Shown one piece after another: positions 35,026 to 42,985 of a stretch of 64,000 nucleotides of DNA. The stretch covers positions 186,001 to 250,000 of the forward strand of contig CAVRUQ010000016.1 of the NCBI GenBank assembly GCA_963724405.1, read 5' to 3'. The notes beneath the pieces are model-generated. The model ran no database searches. It saw nothing but the letters and a program-made list of their open reading frames with translations, and was not told the DNA's origin. Origin of the DNA: CAVQBJ01 sp963724405 (GTDB lineage Bacteria; Actinomycetota; Thermoleophilia; Solirubrobacterales; Solirubrobacteraceae). Each line of letters begins with the position of its first letter. Positions within the stretch are counted from its first letter, which is position 1. Made by a program: the position numbers and the translations under genes.

Positions 35026-35553
35026 GTGGCTCATCCACAGCAGACGCTCAACCGGCCCGGTGGCGCGGCGCCCGCCGCCGGCCACGCGGGCGCGTCGCAG
35101 CGGGCCGCCGCGGTCGACGAGCTCGCCGCCGCGCGGCGCGCGCTCCGCGGCCAGATCGCCAAGCTCGAGCGCGACCTCGCCGACACGCTCGTCACGTGCT
35201 TCGCGCACGCCTCGTCGGACCTCGCGGCGCACATCGCCGACGGCGACGCGCCGCGGCACCTGGCGGCGCCGCGGCTGCTGACGCTCGAGCAGCTCGAGCA
35301 TCAGCGCGACGACCTCGCCCGCCGCGTCGTGCAGGCGCGCCGGAGACTCTCCGAACGGGCCGCCGAGCACGAGCGCAACCGGGTGCGCCTCGAACGGATG
35401 CTTCTGGAGCCGGGCCGCCACCGCTTCGAGCGGATCGCCAACCGAGAGCTCGGGCTCGGCGGCTGCGGCGTGTGGCAGGTCCGTCCCCGGCTCGGCCTGA
35501 TCGGGATGCTGGCCGGCTGGTGGGAGGTGAAGCTCTCCTCGGGCTGTCCCTAG
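35026..35553 (+). CDS. Coiled-coil hypothetical protein
   Basis: This 175-residue protein is mostly helical: LAAARRALRGQIAKLERDLADTL and LEQLEHQRDDLARRVVQARRRLSERAAEHERNRVRLERML look like two coiled-coil segments, followed by a short Gly/Trp-rich end (GGCGVWQVRPRLGLIGMLAGWW). GTG 35026 has GAGGAGAG upstream and a TAGACT box further up (34993). No family is recognised. A 6-bp stem-loop follows the stop codon. Confidence 0.68.
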   Translation: MAHPQQTLNRPGGAAPAAGHAGASQRAAAVDELAAARRALRGQIAKLERDLADTLVTCFAHASSDLAAHIADGDAPRHLAAPRLLTLEQLEHQRDDLARRVVQARRRLSERAAEHERNRVRLERMLLEPGRHRFERIANRELGLGGCGVWQVRPRLGLIGMLAGWWEVKLSSGCP

Positions 35554-35564
35554 GGGTGCCGGAG

Positions 35565-35580
35565 GCGGCCAAGTGGCCGC
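35565..35580 (+). terminator. Stem-loop after the coiled-coil gene
   Basis: A GCGGCC/GGCCGC stem with loop AAGT begins 12 bp after the stop codon. A second 6-bp stem (CCGGCC/GGCCGG, 35604-35618) lies close behind. There is no T-run. Confidence 0.45.
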
Positions 35581-35724
35581 GAATCGGTCCCACCCACCCC
35601 CTCCCGGCCGGAGGCCGGATGGTGTTCGGGTGGGCGTTCGGGGAGTGCGGCGGGGTCCGCCGGCGCAGACGCGGACGGGTAGCTCCGCGACGCGACGCGC
35701 CGGAGCCACCCGTCCCCGCTGCGC

Positions 35725-36132
35725 TCAGCCCGCGATGACCGCGGGCTCAGCCTGCAGGCGGACCGCCGACGACGTGATGGTCGCTCGCTCTCGGGTGCGG
35801 CTGTCGGTTCCGTGGGCGACCCTGAGCGACCGCGCCAGCTTCAGGCGCTGGCGCTCGGTCATCGAGCCGATCGTCTTGCTCTCCGAGATCGGGATCGTGG
35901 CCAGGAATCGGCGCACCCGCGTGTGCCCCCATCGTCGCTGGCTGGCGAGCAGATCGGCCACGATCATGCTCTCGGCCTCCCAGGGACACGCGAGGATCAC
36001 CTCAGCGATGTCGATGATGCCCTCCGCCACGCCTCGCTTGAGCTCCGCGCGGGCCAGCCGCACCTGATTCGCTCGCTCGAGGGCGCGCATGTGCTGTGCA
36101 TCGGCAGGGGTCATCGTCGCTGTCGCGTTCAT
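35725..36132 (-). CDS. Integration host factor-like protein (actinobacterial mIHF type)
   Basis: This 135-residue protein has the helix-two-turn-helix pattern of actinobacterial integration host factor: LERANQVRLARAELKRGVAEGIIDIAEVILACPWEAESMIVADLLASQRRWGHTRVRRFLATIPISESKTIGSMTERQR. It should bind and bend DNA without the alpha/beta IHF fold. The N-terminal 13 residues and a C-terminal tail of about 30 residues are not typical. ATG 36132 is chosen; a GGGGAGAG sits 12 bases upstream. It borders a non-coding repeat region with long hairpins. It may be a second, variant copy rather than the main mIHF. Confidence 0.72.
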   Translation of the reverse strand: MNATATMTPADAQHMRALERANQVRLARAELKRGVAEGIIDIAEVILACPWEAESMIVADLLASQRRWGHTRVRRFLATIPISESKTIGSMTERQRLKLARSLRVAHGTDSRTRERATITSSAVRLQAEPAVIAG

Positions 36133-36692
36133 GTAAATGGACTCTCCCCGTTGACGTCGTGCCTCGGCGCGACGGACAACATCGTGTCTTGTCAATACGA
36201 GTTCGCGCCCGCGACACGCGGCATCGGAGGACCGGCGCGCATCATCGGGAGACAGCCCGACGCACCGGCTTCCCGCCTACTGGCATCCCCCGGGTGACCC
36301 GCCGAAGCCGTCGTGCGAAAGCGCCACCTGAAGCTATTGAAATCAGGCCGTCCTGGTCAACCAGCCAATTTGGCGTTCGTGCGCTAGAAGCGTGTTTTTT
36401 GTGAAGAACACGTGTTGGTTGCGTAGAAACCGCCGAATGCCCGTCGGGCGGCTTCGCGGCTGGCCCGGGCGCAGCGCCCGGTTGGCCCCGATCGGGCACG
36501 CGCGGGGTCTGCGCTCGGCCTGTGACCGAGGCGCTGATCGACGCCGGATGCCGCGGGCAGATCTGGTCCCGCCTGGACGCGGTGGGGGGCCTGGAATGCG
36601 GGTGGGGGGCCTCGATGCGGGCGGGGGGGCTGGACGCGGGTGGGGGCCTCGTCGCGGGTGGGGGCTGGACGCGGGTGGGGGCCTCGAGGGTC

Positions 36693-36741
36693 GAAGTTTG
36701 GTCGATCTTGTTTGCTGGTGGGAGAAGATCGACCAAACTTC
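36693..36741. repeat. Hairpin copy 1, 17-bp perfect arms
   Basis: Left arm GAAGTTTGGTCGATCTT and right arm AAGATCGACCAAACTTC are exact reverse complements around a 15-base loop. The arms are far richer in A and T than the flanks. Confidence 0.85.
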
Positions 36742-36891
36742 CGCTCGGCCGACGGTCTGGGGCGGCGGCCCGCCGACCGCGGCCCGCCACCGCGGCCCGG
36801 GTGGGGGGCCTCGACGCGGGTGGGGGGGCTGGACGCGGGTGGGGGCCTCGTCGCGGGTGGGGGCTGGACGCGGGTGGGGGCCTCGAGGGTC

Positions 36892-36940
36892 GAAGTTTGG
36901 TCGATCTTGTTTGCTGGTGGGAGAAGATCGACCAAACTTC
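36892..36940. repeat. Hairpin copy 2, identical to copy 1
   Basis: The 49 bases match copy 1 exactly, loop included. The downstream flank also matches copy 1 for about 50 bp. Confidence 0.85.
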
Positions 36941-37037
36941 CGCTCGGCCGACGGTCTGGGGCGGCGGCCCGCCGACCGCGGCCCGCCGACCGCGGCCCGG
37001 GTGGGGGGCCTCGACGCGGGTGGGGGCCTCGAGGGTC

Positions 37038-37086
37038 GAAGTTTGGTCGATCTTGTTTGCTGGTGGGAGAAGATCGACCAAACCTC
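37038..37086. repeat. Hairpin copy 3, one base changed
   Basis: Same arms and loop as the other two copies, but one T-to-C change near the outer end of the right arm breaks one pair. The downstream flank diverges after about 20 bp. Confidence 0.85.
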
Positions 37087-37183
37087 CGCTCGGCCGACGG
37101 TCTGGGACCGCGCCCCGCCGACCGCGGCGCGCCGACGGCGGCGCGCCGAGTGTCACCGCGCCTCGGAGCGGCGCCGGGACCTC

Positions 37184-37255
37184 GCCGCGGGCGCGCGAAC
37201 GCGGAACCGCCGTCCGGCCGCCGCGGGCGCGCGAACGCGGGACCGCCGTCCGGCC
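37184..37255. repeat. 36-bp tandem duplication
   Basis: Two adjacent 36-bp copies (37184-37219 and 37220-37255) differ at one base. A partial third start follows. It lies between the hairpin array and the end of the SPT-like gene. Confidence 0.7.
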
Positions 37256-37279
37256 GCCGCGGCCGCGGAATCGGCCCCG

Positions 37280-38569
37280 CTACGCCGGCTCGGGGCCGGG
37301 CAGCGGGCCGTGCTCGGCCTCGAAGTCGCGCTTGACGGCGCCGAAGATCTCGAGGGAGCGGTCGAGCAGCTCGCGGGTGAAGGTCGCCATCACGCTCGTG
37401 CGCAGCAGCGCCTCGCCGCGGGGCACGGCCGGGTAGATGGCGCAGTTCGTGAACACGCCGGCGTCGTAGAGCGCCTTCCACAGCAACCCGGCCTTCCAGT
37501 CGTCGCCGACGACCACGGGGACGATCGGCGTCGTGATCGATACCGGCGGCTGGTCCTCGGCGGCCGCACTGCGCACCGGGGCCCCGCGCAGGACGCGCAG
37601 GCCGAGCGACTCGAGCCCGTCGGCGAAGTAGCGCGCGTTGTCGAGCACCGCGGCGAGCAGCTGCGGCCCCTCGTCGGAGCGGAGGATGCGCAGGGCCGCC
37701 AGCGCCGCGCCGAGCGCCGCGGGGACGGCCGAGGCGGTGAACAGGAAGGCGCGGCTCGACACGCGCAGGTACTCGACGACGTCGGCGGGTCCGGCGATGA
37801 ACCCGCCGCACGACGCGAGCGACTTCGAGAACGTGCCCATGCGCAGATCGACGCGGCTCTCGACGCCGAGCAGCTCGCTCGCCCCGGCGCCGCGGGCGCC
37901 GAGGACCCCGGCGCCGTGGGCCTCGTCGACCATCAGGCGCGAGCCGTGGTGCTCGCACAGCTCGACGATGTCGGCGAGCGGGGCGACGTCGCCCTCCATC
38001 GAGAAGACACCGTCCACGACGGTGAGCACCCCGCCGCCGTCGGCCGCGGCGCGCTCGAGGGCCTTCTCGAGCTTGTCGAGGCGTCCATGGCGGAACGGGC
38101 GCATCTTCGCTCTGGAGACCATCACGCCGTCGAGGATCGAGGCGTGGTCACCCGAGTCGACGATGACCGTGTCCCCGGGCTCGAGCAGGGTGCCGAGCGT
38201 CCCGACGTTCGCCTGGTGGCCGGTCGTGAAGACGATCGCGTCCTCGGTCTGCATCCAGTCGGCGATCTCGGCCTCGAGCTCGAGGTGCAGCGGCGTGGTC
38301 CCGTTCATGAGGCGCGAGCCGGTCAGACCGGTGCCGTAGCGGTGCAGCGCGTTCTCGGCCCCGGCCATCACACGCTCGTCGCCCGTGAGGCCGAGGTAGT
38401 TGTTCGACGCGAGCATGATCCGGCGCGAGCCCTCCATCTCGACCTCGGGCAACGCCGGCGATTCGACGGTGCGGAAGTACGGCAGCATCCCTGCCTCGCG
38501 GGCGGCGCGGAGGATCTCCTCGCGCTCGTGGCCGCGAACCTTGGCGAAGACGTCGATCACAGTGGGCAT
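37280..38569 (-). CDS. Alpha-oxoamine synthase, serine palmitoyltransferase-like
   Basis: This 429-residue PLP enzyme condenses an amino acid with an acyl-CoA and releases CO2. The PLP lysine is K249 in MGTFSKSLASCGG; D215-E-A-H matches the cofactor-binding DEAH motif. GTFSKS is the form seen in bacterial serine palmitoyltransferases, while glycine C-acetyltransferase and BioF usually have GTLGKA. The C-terminal part (YPAVPRGEALLRTSVMATFT) also fits long-chain members. Its divergent neighbour resembles bacterial ceramide synthase. KBL or AONS activity remains possible without a search. Confidence 0.82.
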   Translation of the reverse strand: MPTVIDVFAKVRGHEREEILRAAREAGMLPYFRTVESPALPEVEMEGSRRIMLASNNYLGLTGDERVMAGAENALHRYGTGLTGSRLMNGTTPLHLELEAEIADWMQTEDAIVFTTGHQANVGTLGTLLEPGDTVIVDSGDHASILDGVMVSRAKMRPFRHGRLDKLEKALERAAADGGGVLTVVDGVFSMEGDVAPLADIVELCEHHGSRLMVDEAHGAGVLGARGAGASELLGVESRVDLRMGTFSKSLASCGGFIAGPADVVEYLRVSSRAFLFTASAVPAALGAALAALRILRSDEGPQLLAAVLDNARYFADGLESLGLRVLRGAPVRSAAAEDQPPVSITTPIVPVVVGDDWKAGLLWKALYDAGVFTNCAIYPAVPRGEALLRTSVMATFTRELLDRSLEIFGAVKRDFEAEHGPLPGPEPA

Positions 38570-38570
38570 A

Positions 38571-38576
38571 TAGGGT
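38571..38576 (+). promoter_or_regulatory. -10 box TAGGGT, leaderless-type promoter
   Basis: TAGGGT ends 7 bases before ATG 38584. Only 14 bp separate the start codons of the two divergent genes, so the promoter of the SPT-like gene must overlap the coding part of its neighbour. Confidence 0.5.
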
Positions 38577-38583
38577 GAGGGCC

Positions 38584-39720
38584 ATGGCCGTCGAGATCCG
38601 CCCGGTACGTGGCCGGGGAGACCTCAACGCGTTCATCAAGCTGCCCTTCGCGATCTATCGTAACGAGCCCCGCTGGGTCGCGCCGTTGCTGATGGACGTG
38701 CGCAAACGGCTCGATCGGGACAAGAACCCGTTCTTCGCGCACGCCGAGGCCGAGTTCTTCCTCGCCTACCGCGACGGGCGTCCGGTCGGTCGCATCAGCG
38801 CGCACATCGACCACCATCTCAACGAGTTCCAGGACAACGACTGGGGCCTGTGGGGCTGGTTCGAGTGCGCCGACGACCCCGAGGCGGCAGCGGCGCTGCT
38901 CGGCGCCGCGGAGTCGTGGCTGCGCGAGCGTGGCCGCGGCACGATGATCGGGCCGATGGACTACACCACCAACGACGAGTGCGGGCTGCTCATCGAGGGC
39001 CACGAGAAGCCGCCGCTGATCCTCTGCCCGTGGCATCACCCGTACTACCAGCGCCTCGTCGAGGAGGACGTCGGGCTGGCCAAGGCGATGGACCTCTACA
39101 TGTGGAGCCTGCACGTCACCGGGCGCGACAAGGTCAATCCGCTCATCTGGCAGGTCGCCGACCGCGTCGAGTCAGAGCACGGGATCCTGTGCCGCAACTT
39201 CCGCAAGAAGGACATGGACACCGAGATCACCCGCTTCCTCGAGGTCTACAACGCGGCCTGGGAGCGCAACTGGGGGGCCGTCCCGCTCACCGAGGCCGAG
39301 GTGCGCCACATGGCCAAGGACCTCAAGCCGATCCTCGACGAGAACTGGGCGATGGTGGCCGAGCGCAAGGACACCGGCGAGATCGTCGGCGTCGCGCTGA
39401 CGCTGCCCGACTACAACCAGGTGTTCGCCAAGCTGCGCCCGAGGGGACGCCTGCTGCCCTTCGGCTGGCTGACCTTCCTGCGGGAGCGGTCGAAGATCGA
39501 CGCCGTCCGGGTGTTCGCACTCGGCGTCAAGCCCGAGTACCAGCACACCGGCATCGCGGCGCGCTTCTACCAGATGCACTTCGACGCCGCAGAGCGCACA
39601 CCCCAGAAGGGCGGCGAGATGGGGTGGATCCTGGAGGTCAACCGGCCGATGAATCGCGCCATGGAGGGCATGGGCGGGGAGATCGTGCGCCGCTACCGCG
39701 TCTACGAAAAGTCGCTCTGA
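38584..39720 (+). CDS. GNAT-type acyltransferase, bacterial ceramide synthase-like
   Basis: This 378-residue protein has a pattern I know from GNAT-like proteins of bacterial sphingolipid loci: NAFIKLPFAIYRNEPRWVAPLLMDVRKRLD, NPFFAHAEAEFFLAYRDGRPVGRISAHIDHHLNEF, GWFECADDPEAAAALLGAAESWLRERG, GPMDYTTNDECGLLIEGH and, near the end, RVFALGVKPEYQHTGIAARFYQMHFDAAE. Bacterial ceramide synthases of this kind acylate the long-chain base made by serine palmitoyltransferase. The SPT-like gene next door supports that reading, but the assignment rests on memory of the family, not on a search. Confidence 0.6.
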   Translation: MAVEIRPVRGRGDLNAFIKLPFAIYRNEPRWVAPLLMDVRKRLDRDKNPFFAHAEAEFFLAYRDGRPVGRISAHIDHHLNEFQDNDWGLWGWFECADDPEAAAALLGAAESWLRERGRGTMIGPMDYTTNDECGLLIEGHEKPPLILCPWHHPYYQRLVEEDVGLAKAMDLYMWSLHVTGRDKVNPLIWQVADRVESEHGILCRNFRKKDMDTEITRFLEVYNAAWERNWGAVPLTEAEVRHMAKDLKPILDENWAMVAERKDTGEIVGVALTLPDYNQVFAKLRPRGRLLPFGWLTFLRERSKIDAVRVFALGVKPEYQHTGIAARFYQMHFDAAERTPQKGGEMGWILEVNRPMNRAMEGMGGEIVRRYRVYEKSL

Positions 39721-39776
39721 GCAGCGACATCGGCTATCGGCCCCGCGCGACCGCCGAGCGGGTCGTCCGGGGCCTT

Positions 39777-39782
39777 TACACT
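39777..39782 (+). promoter_or_regulatory. -10 box TACACT, leaderless-type promoter
   Basis: TACACT ends 7 bases before GTG 39790, the start of the small membrane protein gene. Confidence 0.55.
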
Positions 39783-39789
39783 TCGCCGC

Positions 39790-40191
39790 GTGAACGACGG
39801 GCGTACCGACGCGGCGACCGAGGACGATCTGGTGGACGAGATCGACGGTGTGCCCGTCCTTCCGGAGGAGGATGACGCCGAGGCCGCGTCGTGGCTGCCG
39901 GTCGTCACCGACTCCGAGGTCGGCCTGCCCGCGACCCCCGAGCCGCCGCCCTCGGCCCTCGAGCTGGCCGCCGCGCACCCGCTTCAGACCGTGGCCGTCG
40001 CGGCGGGAGGCTTCGTCGCCGGGGTGGCCGTCGTCAGCCTGGTCAGGCGCCGTCGCCAGCGGCGCGCCCTGGCCGCGCGCCGTCTGCGACCGCGCCGCGG
40101 TGCGGCCGCCGGACCGGTCGGCGAGCTCGTGCAGATCGTCGGGAGCCGCTCGCTGCTCGTCGACGTTCACCTGCTCGGTGGCCGCGACTGA
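39790..40191 (+). CDS. Single-pass membrane protein with acidic N-terminus
   Basis: This 133-residue protein has an acidic first part (DDLVDEIDGVPVLPEEDDAE), one transmembrane helix (LQTVAVAAGGFVAGVAVVSLV) and a strongly basic stretch (RRRRQRRALAARRLRPRR) after it. No family is recognised. GTG 39790 is supported by the TACACT box. It overlaps the AlkA-like gene by 14 bp and probably shares its transcript. Confidence 0.68.
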   Translation: MNDGRTDAATEDDLVDEIDGVPVLPEEDDAEAASWLPVVTDSEVGLPATPEPPPSALELAAAHPLQTVAVAAGGFVAGVAVVSLVRRRRQRRALAARRLRPRRGAAAGPVGELVQIVGSRSLLVDVHLLGGRD

Positions 40192-41152
40192 GGCTGCGCT
40201 CGCCGCGAGCGCCGCGGTCGAGCTGCGCGCCGACGTGACCCCGGCGGGTCCGTTCGCGCTTCCGAGCCGCTCGCTCGACGGGCTCATGCGCCGCCGTGGC
40301 GACACGCTCGAACGGCTCCTGCACCACGCGGAGCAGCCCGTCGTCGTGCGCGTCGCGCATCCGCGGCGCGATCGCGTCGTGCTGGCCGCGCGCGCGGCCA
40401 CGCCCGAGGCCGCCGAGCACGGCCTGGCCCGGATGCGCTTCGCGCTCGGGGTCGACGACGACCTGTCGGACTTCCGGCGGCGGTTCGCGCGCGACCCGCT
40501 CATCGGCGTGTCGGTGCGCCGGCGCCCCTGGCTGCGCATCGGGCGGCGGCCCGACCCGTTCGAGGCGCTCGTGTTCGCGATCTGCGCGCAGCTGATCGAG
40601 GCCGAGCGCGCGGCGGCGATCCAGCGCCGGATCGTCGCCCGCCTCGGCCGTCGTTGCCCGGACGGCGGCCTGCGCGATCTGCCCGCCGCGGGTGCCCTCG
40701 CTCGCGTGGCCCCGGCGCTGCTGCAGTCGCTCGACCTCGCCGCCGGGCGCGCCCTCGCCATGCTGCGCGCGGCCCGCGAGGTTGCGAGCGGACGACTCGA
40801 CCTGCTTGGCGCCGACCACGAGCGCGGCTGGCGCCGCCTGCTGGCCATTCCGGGCATCGGCCGGTGGACGGTGGAGACGCTCGCCCTGCACGGGCAGGGG
40901 CGCCACGACCAGCTGCCGGCCGGCGACCTCATCTACCTGCGGCTCGTCGGGCGTCACCTGAGCGGGGGAGATCCGCGGGCGCGCGCCACCGAGGAGCAGG
41001 TGCGCCGGTTCTTCGCTCCCTATGGCGAGTGGGCCGGCCTCGCCGCCGCGCACCTCGCCTCGCACCGGACCGCCTGGAGTCCCGACCGTGCCGGCCACGT
41101 CGCCGGCACGGTCACCCCTACACGCCCTGCCCGGGCAGGAACTCGTTGGTGA
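40178..41152 (+). CDS. AlkA-like DNA-3-methyladenine glycosylase (HhH-GPD)
   Basis: This 324-residue protein has an AlkA-like N-terminal part and the helix-hairpin-helix GPD core: LLAIPGIGRWTVETLALHGQGRHDQLPAGDLIYLRLVG. The Asp in PAGD is the catalytic residue position. It should remove alkylated bases from DNA. The start at GTG 40178 overlaps the previous gene. The last 35 bp overlap the 3' end of the thiamine-precursor binding protein gene on the other strand. Confidence 0.84.
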   Translation: MAATEAALAASAAVELRADVTPAGPFALPSRSLDGLMRRRGDTLERLLHHAEQPVVVRVAHPRRDRVVLAARAATPEAAEHGLARMRFALGVDDDLSDFRRRFARDPLIGVSVRRRPWLRIGRRPDPFEALVFAICAQLIEAERAAAIQRRIVARLGRRCPDGGLRDLPAAGALARVAPALLQSLDLAAGRALAMLRAAREVASGRLDLLGADHERGWRRLLAIPGIGRWTVETLALHGQGRHDQLPAGDLIYLRLVGRHLSGGDPRARATEEQVRRFFAPYGEWAGLAAAHLASHRTAWSPDRAGHVAGTVTPTRPARAGTRW

Positions 41153-42206
41153 ACGGCGGGGCGCCGAGCGTCGGGTCGTAGCTGAGCAGGCCCTTCGCGA
41201 ACATCCAGTTGGAGAAGGCGGCCCATGCGCCGGGGTTCTGGTAGCCGTAGGGCTGGCTCGGCTTGGCCGGGGATGCCGCCGGCAGCGTCGCCTGGATCGA
41301 GGCGAGCTGTAGCTTGGGGTCGAGCGAGGGGTTGGCGGCAACGACGAGGCGCGCGGCCGCGGCGGGGTCGGCCCTGACCGCCTGCTCGCCGAGCGTGAGC
41401 GCGTGCAGGAAGCCGCGGATGTCCTCCCCACGGGTCTGCGCCTCGTCCTGGCGCACGACGAGCACGAGCTCGTCATACGTCGGCACGCCGGCCTGATCGA
41501 CGGGGATGACCGCCGGCGTACGGTGCATGAGGCGCAGTTGCAGCGCCTCGTAGTTCCAGAAGCCGCCGAGCGTCGCGGCGACCCGGCCCGACAGCATCGC
41601 CGGGACGAGGTTGAAGCCGACGTTGACCTGCTTGACGCTGCTCGGGTTCACGCCGGCGCGGCGCAGCATCGTCTGCAGCTCGGCGCTCTGATAGGCGATG
41701 CCGGCGGTGCCCACCGTCTTGCCCGCCAGGCTCGCGACCGAGGTGACGTGGCCGCTGGGAAGCGCGATCAACGAGGTGAGGGGCCGCTGCACGAGCGCGC
41801 CCACCGAGACGACCTTCAGACCGGCGCTGCGCGCGAGCAGCACCTCGGGCTCGTAGGAGATCGCCATGTCGACCTTGCCGGCGGCGAGCAGCTTGAGCGG
41901 CTGCGAGGGGTCGGCGGGGACCTCGGGACGCACGTCGAGGCCGACGGACGCGAAGTATCCGCGCGAGATCGCCGCGTAGATCGGCGCGTGATCGGCGTTC
42001 GGGAAGAAGTCGAGCATCAGCGTGAACGGCCGCGTCGCCGTCGGCCCGATGACGTCCTGCTTGGCGCCGCAGGCCGTCAGCGCGAGCGCCGCGAGCAGCG
42101 CTCCGAGCGCGACGAGCATCCGGCCCGGGGCTCGCCGCGGTGGCCCCGATCCGTCCCGTGGCGGGCTCGGCGGGGGCGCGGGGCGGGCGGTCCGGGGCGG
42201 TGTCAT
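41118..42206 (-). CDS. thiY: ABC importer binding lipoprotein for thiamine pyrimidine precursor (ThiY-like)
   Basis: This 362-residue lipoprotein has a signal ending in ALALTAC and the NMT1/THI5-like fold (LMLDFFPNADHAPIYAAISRGYFASVGLDVRP). Such proteins bind the pyrimidine moiety of thiamine or its formylamino form. It is the last gene of a three-gene operon under a TPP riboswitch, which supports the thiamine role. The start overlaps the permease stop by one base (TGATG). Confidence 0.85.
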   Translation of the reverse strand: MTPPRTARPAPPPSPPRDGSGPPRRAPGRMLVALGALLAALALTACGAKQDVIGPTATRPFTLMLDFFPNADHAPIYAAISRGYFASVGLDVRPEVPADPSQPLKLLAAGKVDMAISYEPEVLLARSAGLKVVSVGALVQRPLTSLIALPSGHVTSVASLAGKTVGTAGIAYQSAELQTMLRRAGVNPSSVKQVNVGFNLVPAMLSGRVAATLGGFWNYEALQLRLMHRTPAVIPVDQAGVPTYDELVLVVRQDEAQTRGEDIRGFLHALTLGEQAVRADPAAAARLVVAANPSLDPKLQLASIQATLPAASPAKPSQPYGYQNPGAWAAFSNWMFAKGLLSYDPTLGAPPFTNEFLPGQGV

Positions 42207-42982
42207 CAACGAGAGCCTCCTCTCGATCGGGCCGACCAGGGCGCGACGCGCCGCTCGGCGAGGGTGAGCAGGTAGAAGCAGGCGACCGCGAACACGAACA
42301 GGAGCACGGCGGCGGCGTACGCCCGCGGCGTCTGCAGCGCGGTCAGGTCGGAGTTGATCTCGCGGCCGAGGCCGGTCGGGCCCGTCGCGTACGTCGCGGT
42401 GCCCGTCTCGGCGATGTAGGCGCTGATGACGGCGATGGCCAGCGCGATCCGCGCGCCGCTGAGGGCGCCGGGGAGCGCGGCGGGCAACTCGGCGAAGCGA
42501 AAGGCCTGCCAGCGCGAGGCGTCGAGCGTGCGAAGCAGCTTCACCTGGTCGGGGTCCACGGCGGCGAGCGCGTCCACCGTCGTGACGACGATCGGGAAGA
42601 AGCAGATGAGCACGATCACGGCGAGCTTGGGGAACACGCCGAAGCCCCACCAGAAGACGAGTAGCGGCGCGATGACCGGGATCGGGACGGCTTGCGAGCC
42701 CACGGCCAGGGGGTAGACGGCGCGACGGAGCGCCGGCGACAGGTGGATGGCGACGGCGAGCACGAATCCGATGACCAGCGCGAGCGCGATCCCGAGGCCG
42801 ACCTCACGCGCGGTGACCGCCAGGTTGGACAGCAGCAGGCCGGTGTTGCTGAAGCCGGCGTCCGCAATCGAGTGGGGGGCGGGGAGCACGAACTCGTTCG
42901 CCGCCCCGGAGTCGGCGTACACCTCCCAGGCGCCGAGGAGCACCGCGACGAGCAGCAGCGGGGGCGCGAGCCGGCGGATCAT
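42206..42982 (-). CDS. thiX: ABC importer permease for thiamine pyrimidine precursor (ThiX-like)
   Basis: This 258-residue permease has about six transmembrane helices and the BPD-type loop LPAALPGALSGARIALAIAVISAYIAE. It follows the ATPase gene directly (TGA-GTG-ATG) and may start at GTG 42985 or ATG 42982. It should form the channel of the importer with the ATPase and the binding lipoprotein. Confidence 0.85.
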   Translation of the reverse strand: MIRRLAPPLLLVAVLLGAWEVYADSGAANEFVLPAPHSIADAGFSNTGLLLSNLAVTAREVGLGIALALVIGFVLAVAIHLSPALRRAVYPLAVGSQAVPIPVIAPLLVFWWGFGVFPKLAVIVLICFFPIVVTTVDALAAVDPDQVKLLRTLDASRWQAFRFAELPAALPGALSGARIALAIAVISAYIAETGTATYATGPTGLGREINSDLTALQTPRAYAAAVLLFVFAVACFYLLTLAERRVAPWSARSRGGSR

Positions 42983-42985
42983 CAC

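Larger units (their letters stand above)
36577..37100. repeat. Tandem composite repeat with GGG runs
   Basis: Two full units and one partial unit lie head to tail. Starting points of the hairpin in each unit are 36693, 36892 and 37038, so units are 199 and 146 bp. The shorter unit lacks a 53-bp G-rich part present in the first. Between hairpins the plus strand repeats GGGTGGGGG-type runs, which could form G-quadruplexes. Confidence 0.75.
36133..37279. other. Non-coding, stem-loop-rich and G-rich region of 1147 bp
   Basis: This is the largest gap without a convincing gene. Bases 36180-36450 are relatively AT-rich and hold several small palindromes (CTGGT-CA-ACCAG at 36353-36364, CGTGTT/AACACG at 36391-36412). 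Bases 36577-37100 carry G-run repeats and three long hairpins. Bases 37184-37255 hold a 36-bp tandem repeat. Frames across it read through on both strands only because of base composition. Confidence 0.6.

Noticed and set aside
36693..37086. CRISPR array
   Set aside because: There are only three units; the DNA between them is itself repeated and of unequal length (150 and 97 bp), unlike unique spacers of equal size. No cas genes are near.
36392..38578. Long open frames on both strands across the hairpin array
   Set aside because: They read the hairpin unit as repeated peptide blocks and join non-coding repeats to the SPT-like gene. Open frames on both strands show that base composition, not coding, keeps them open.
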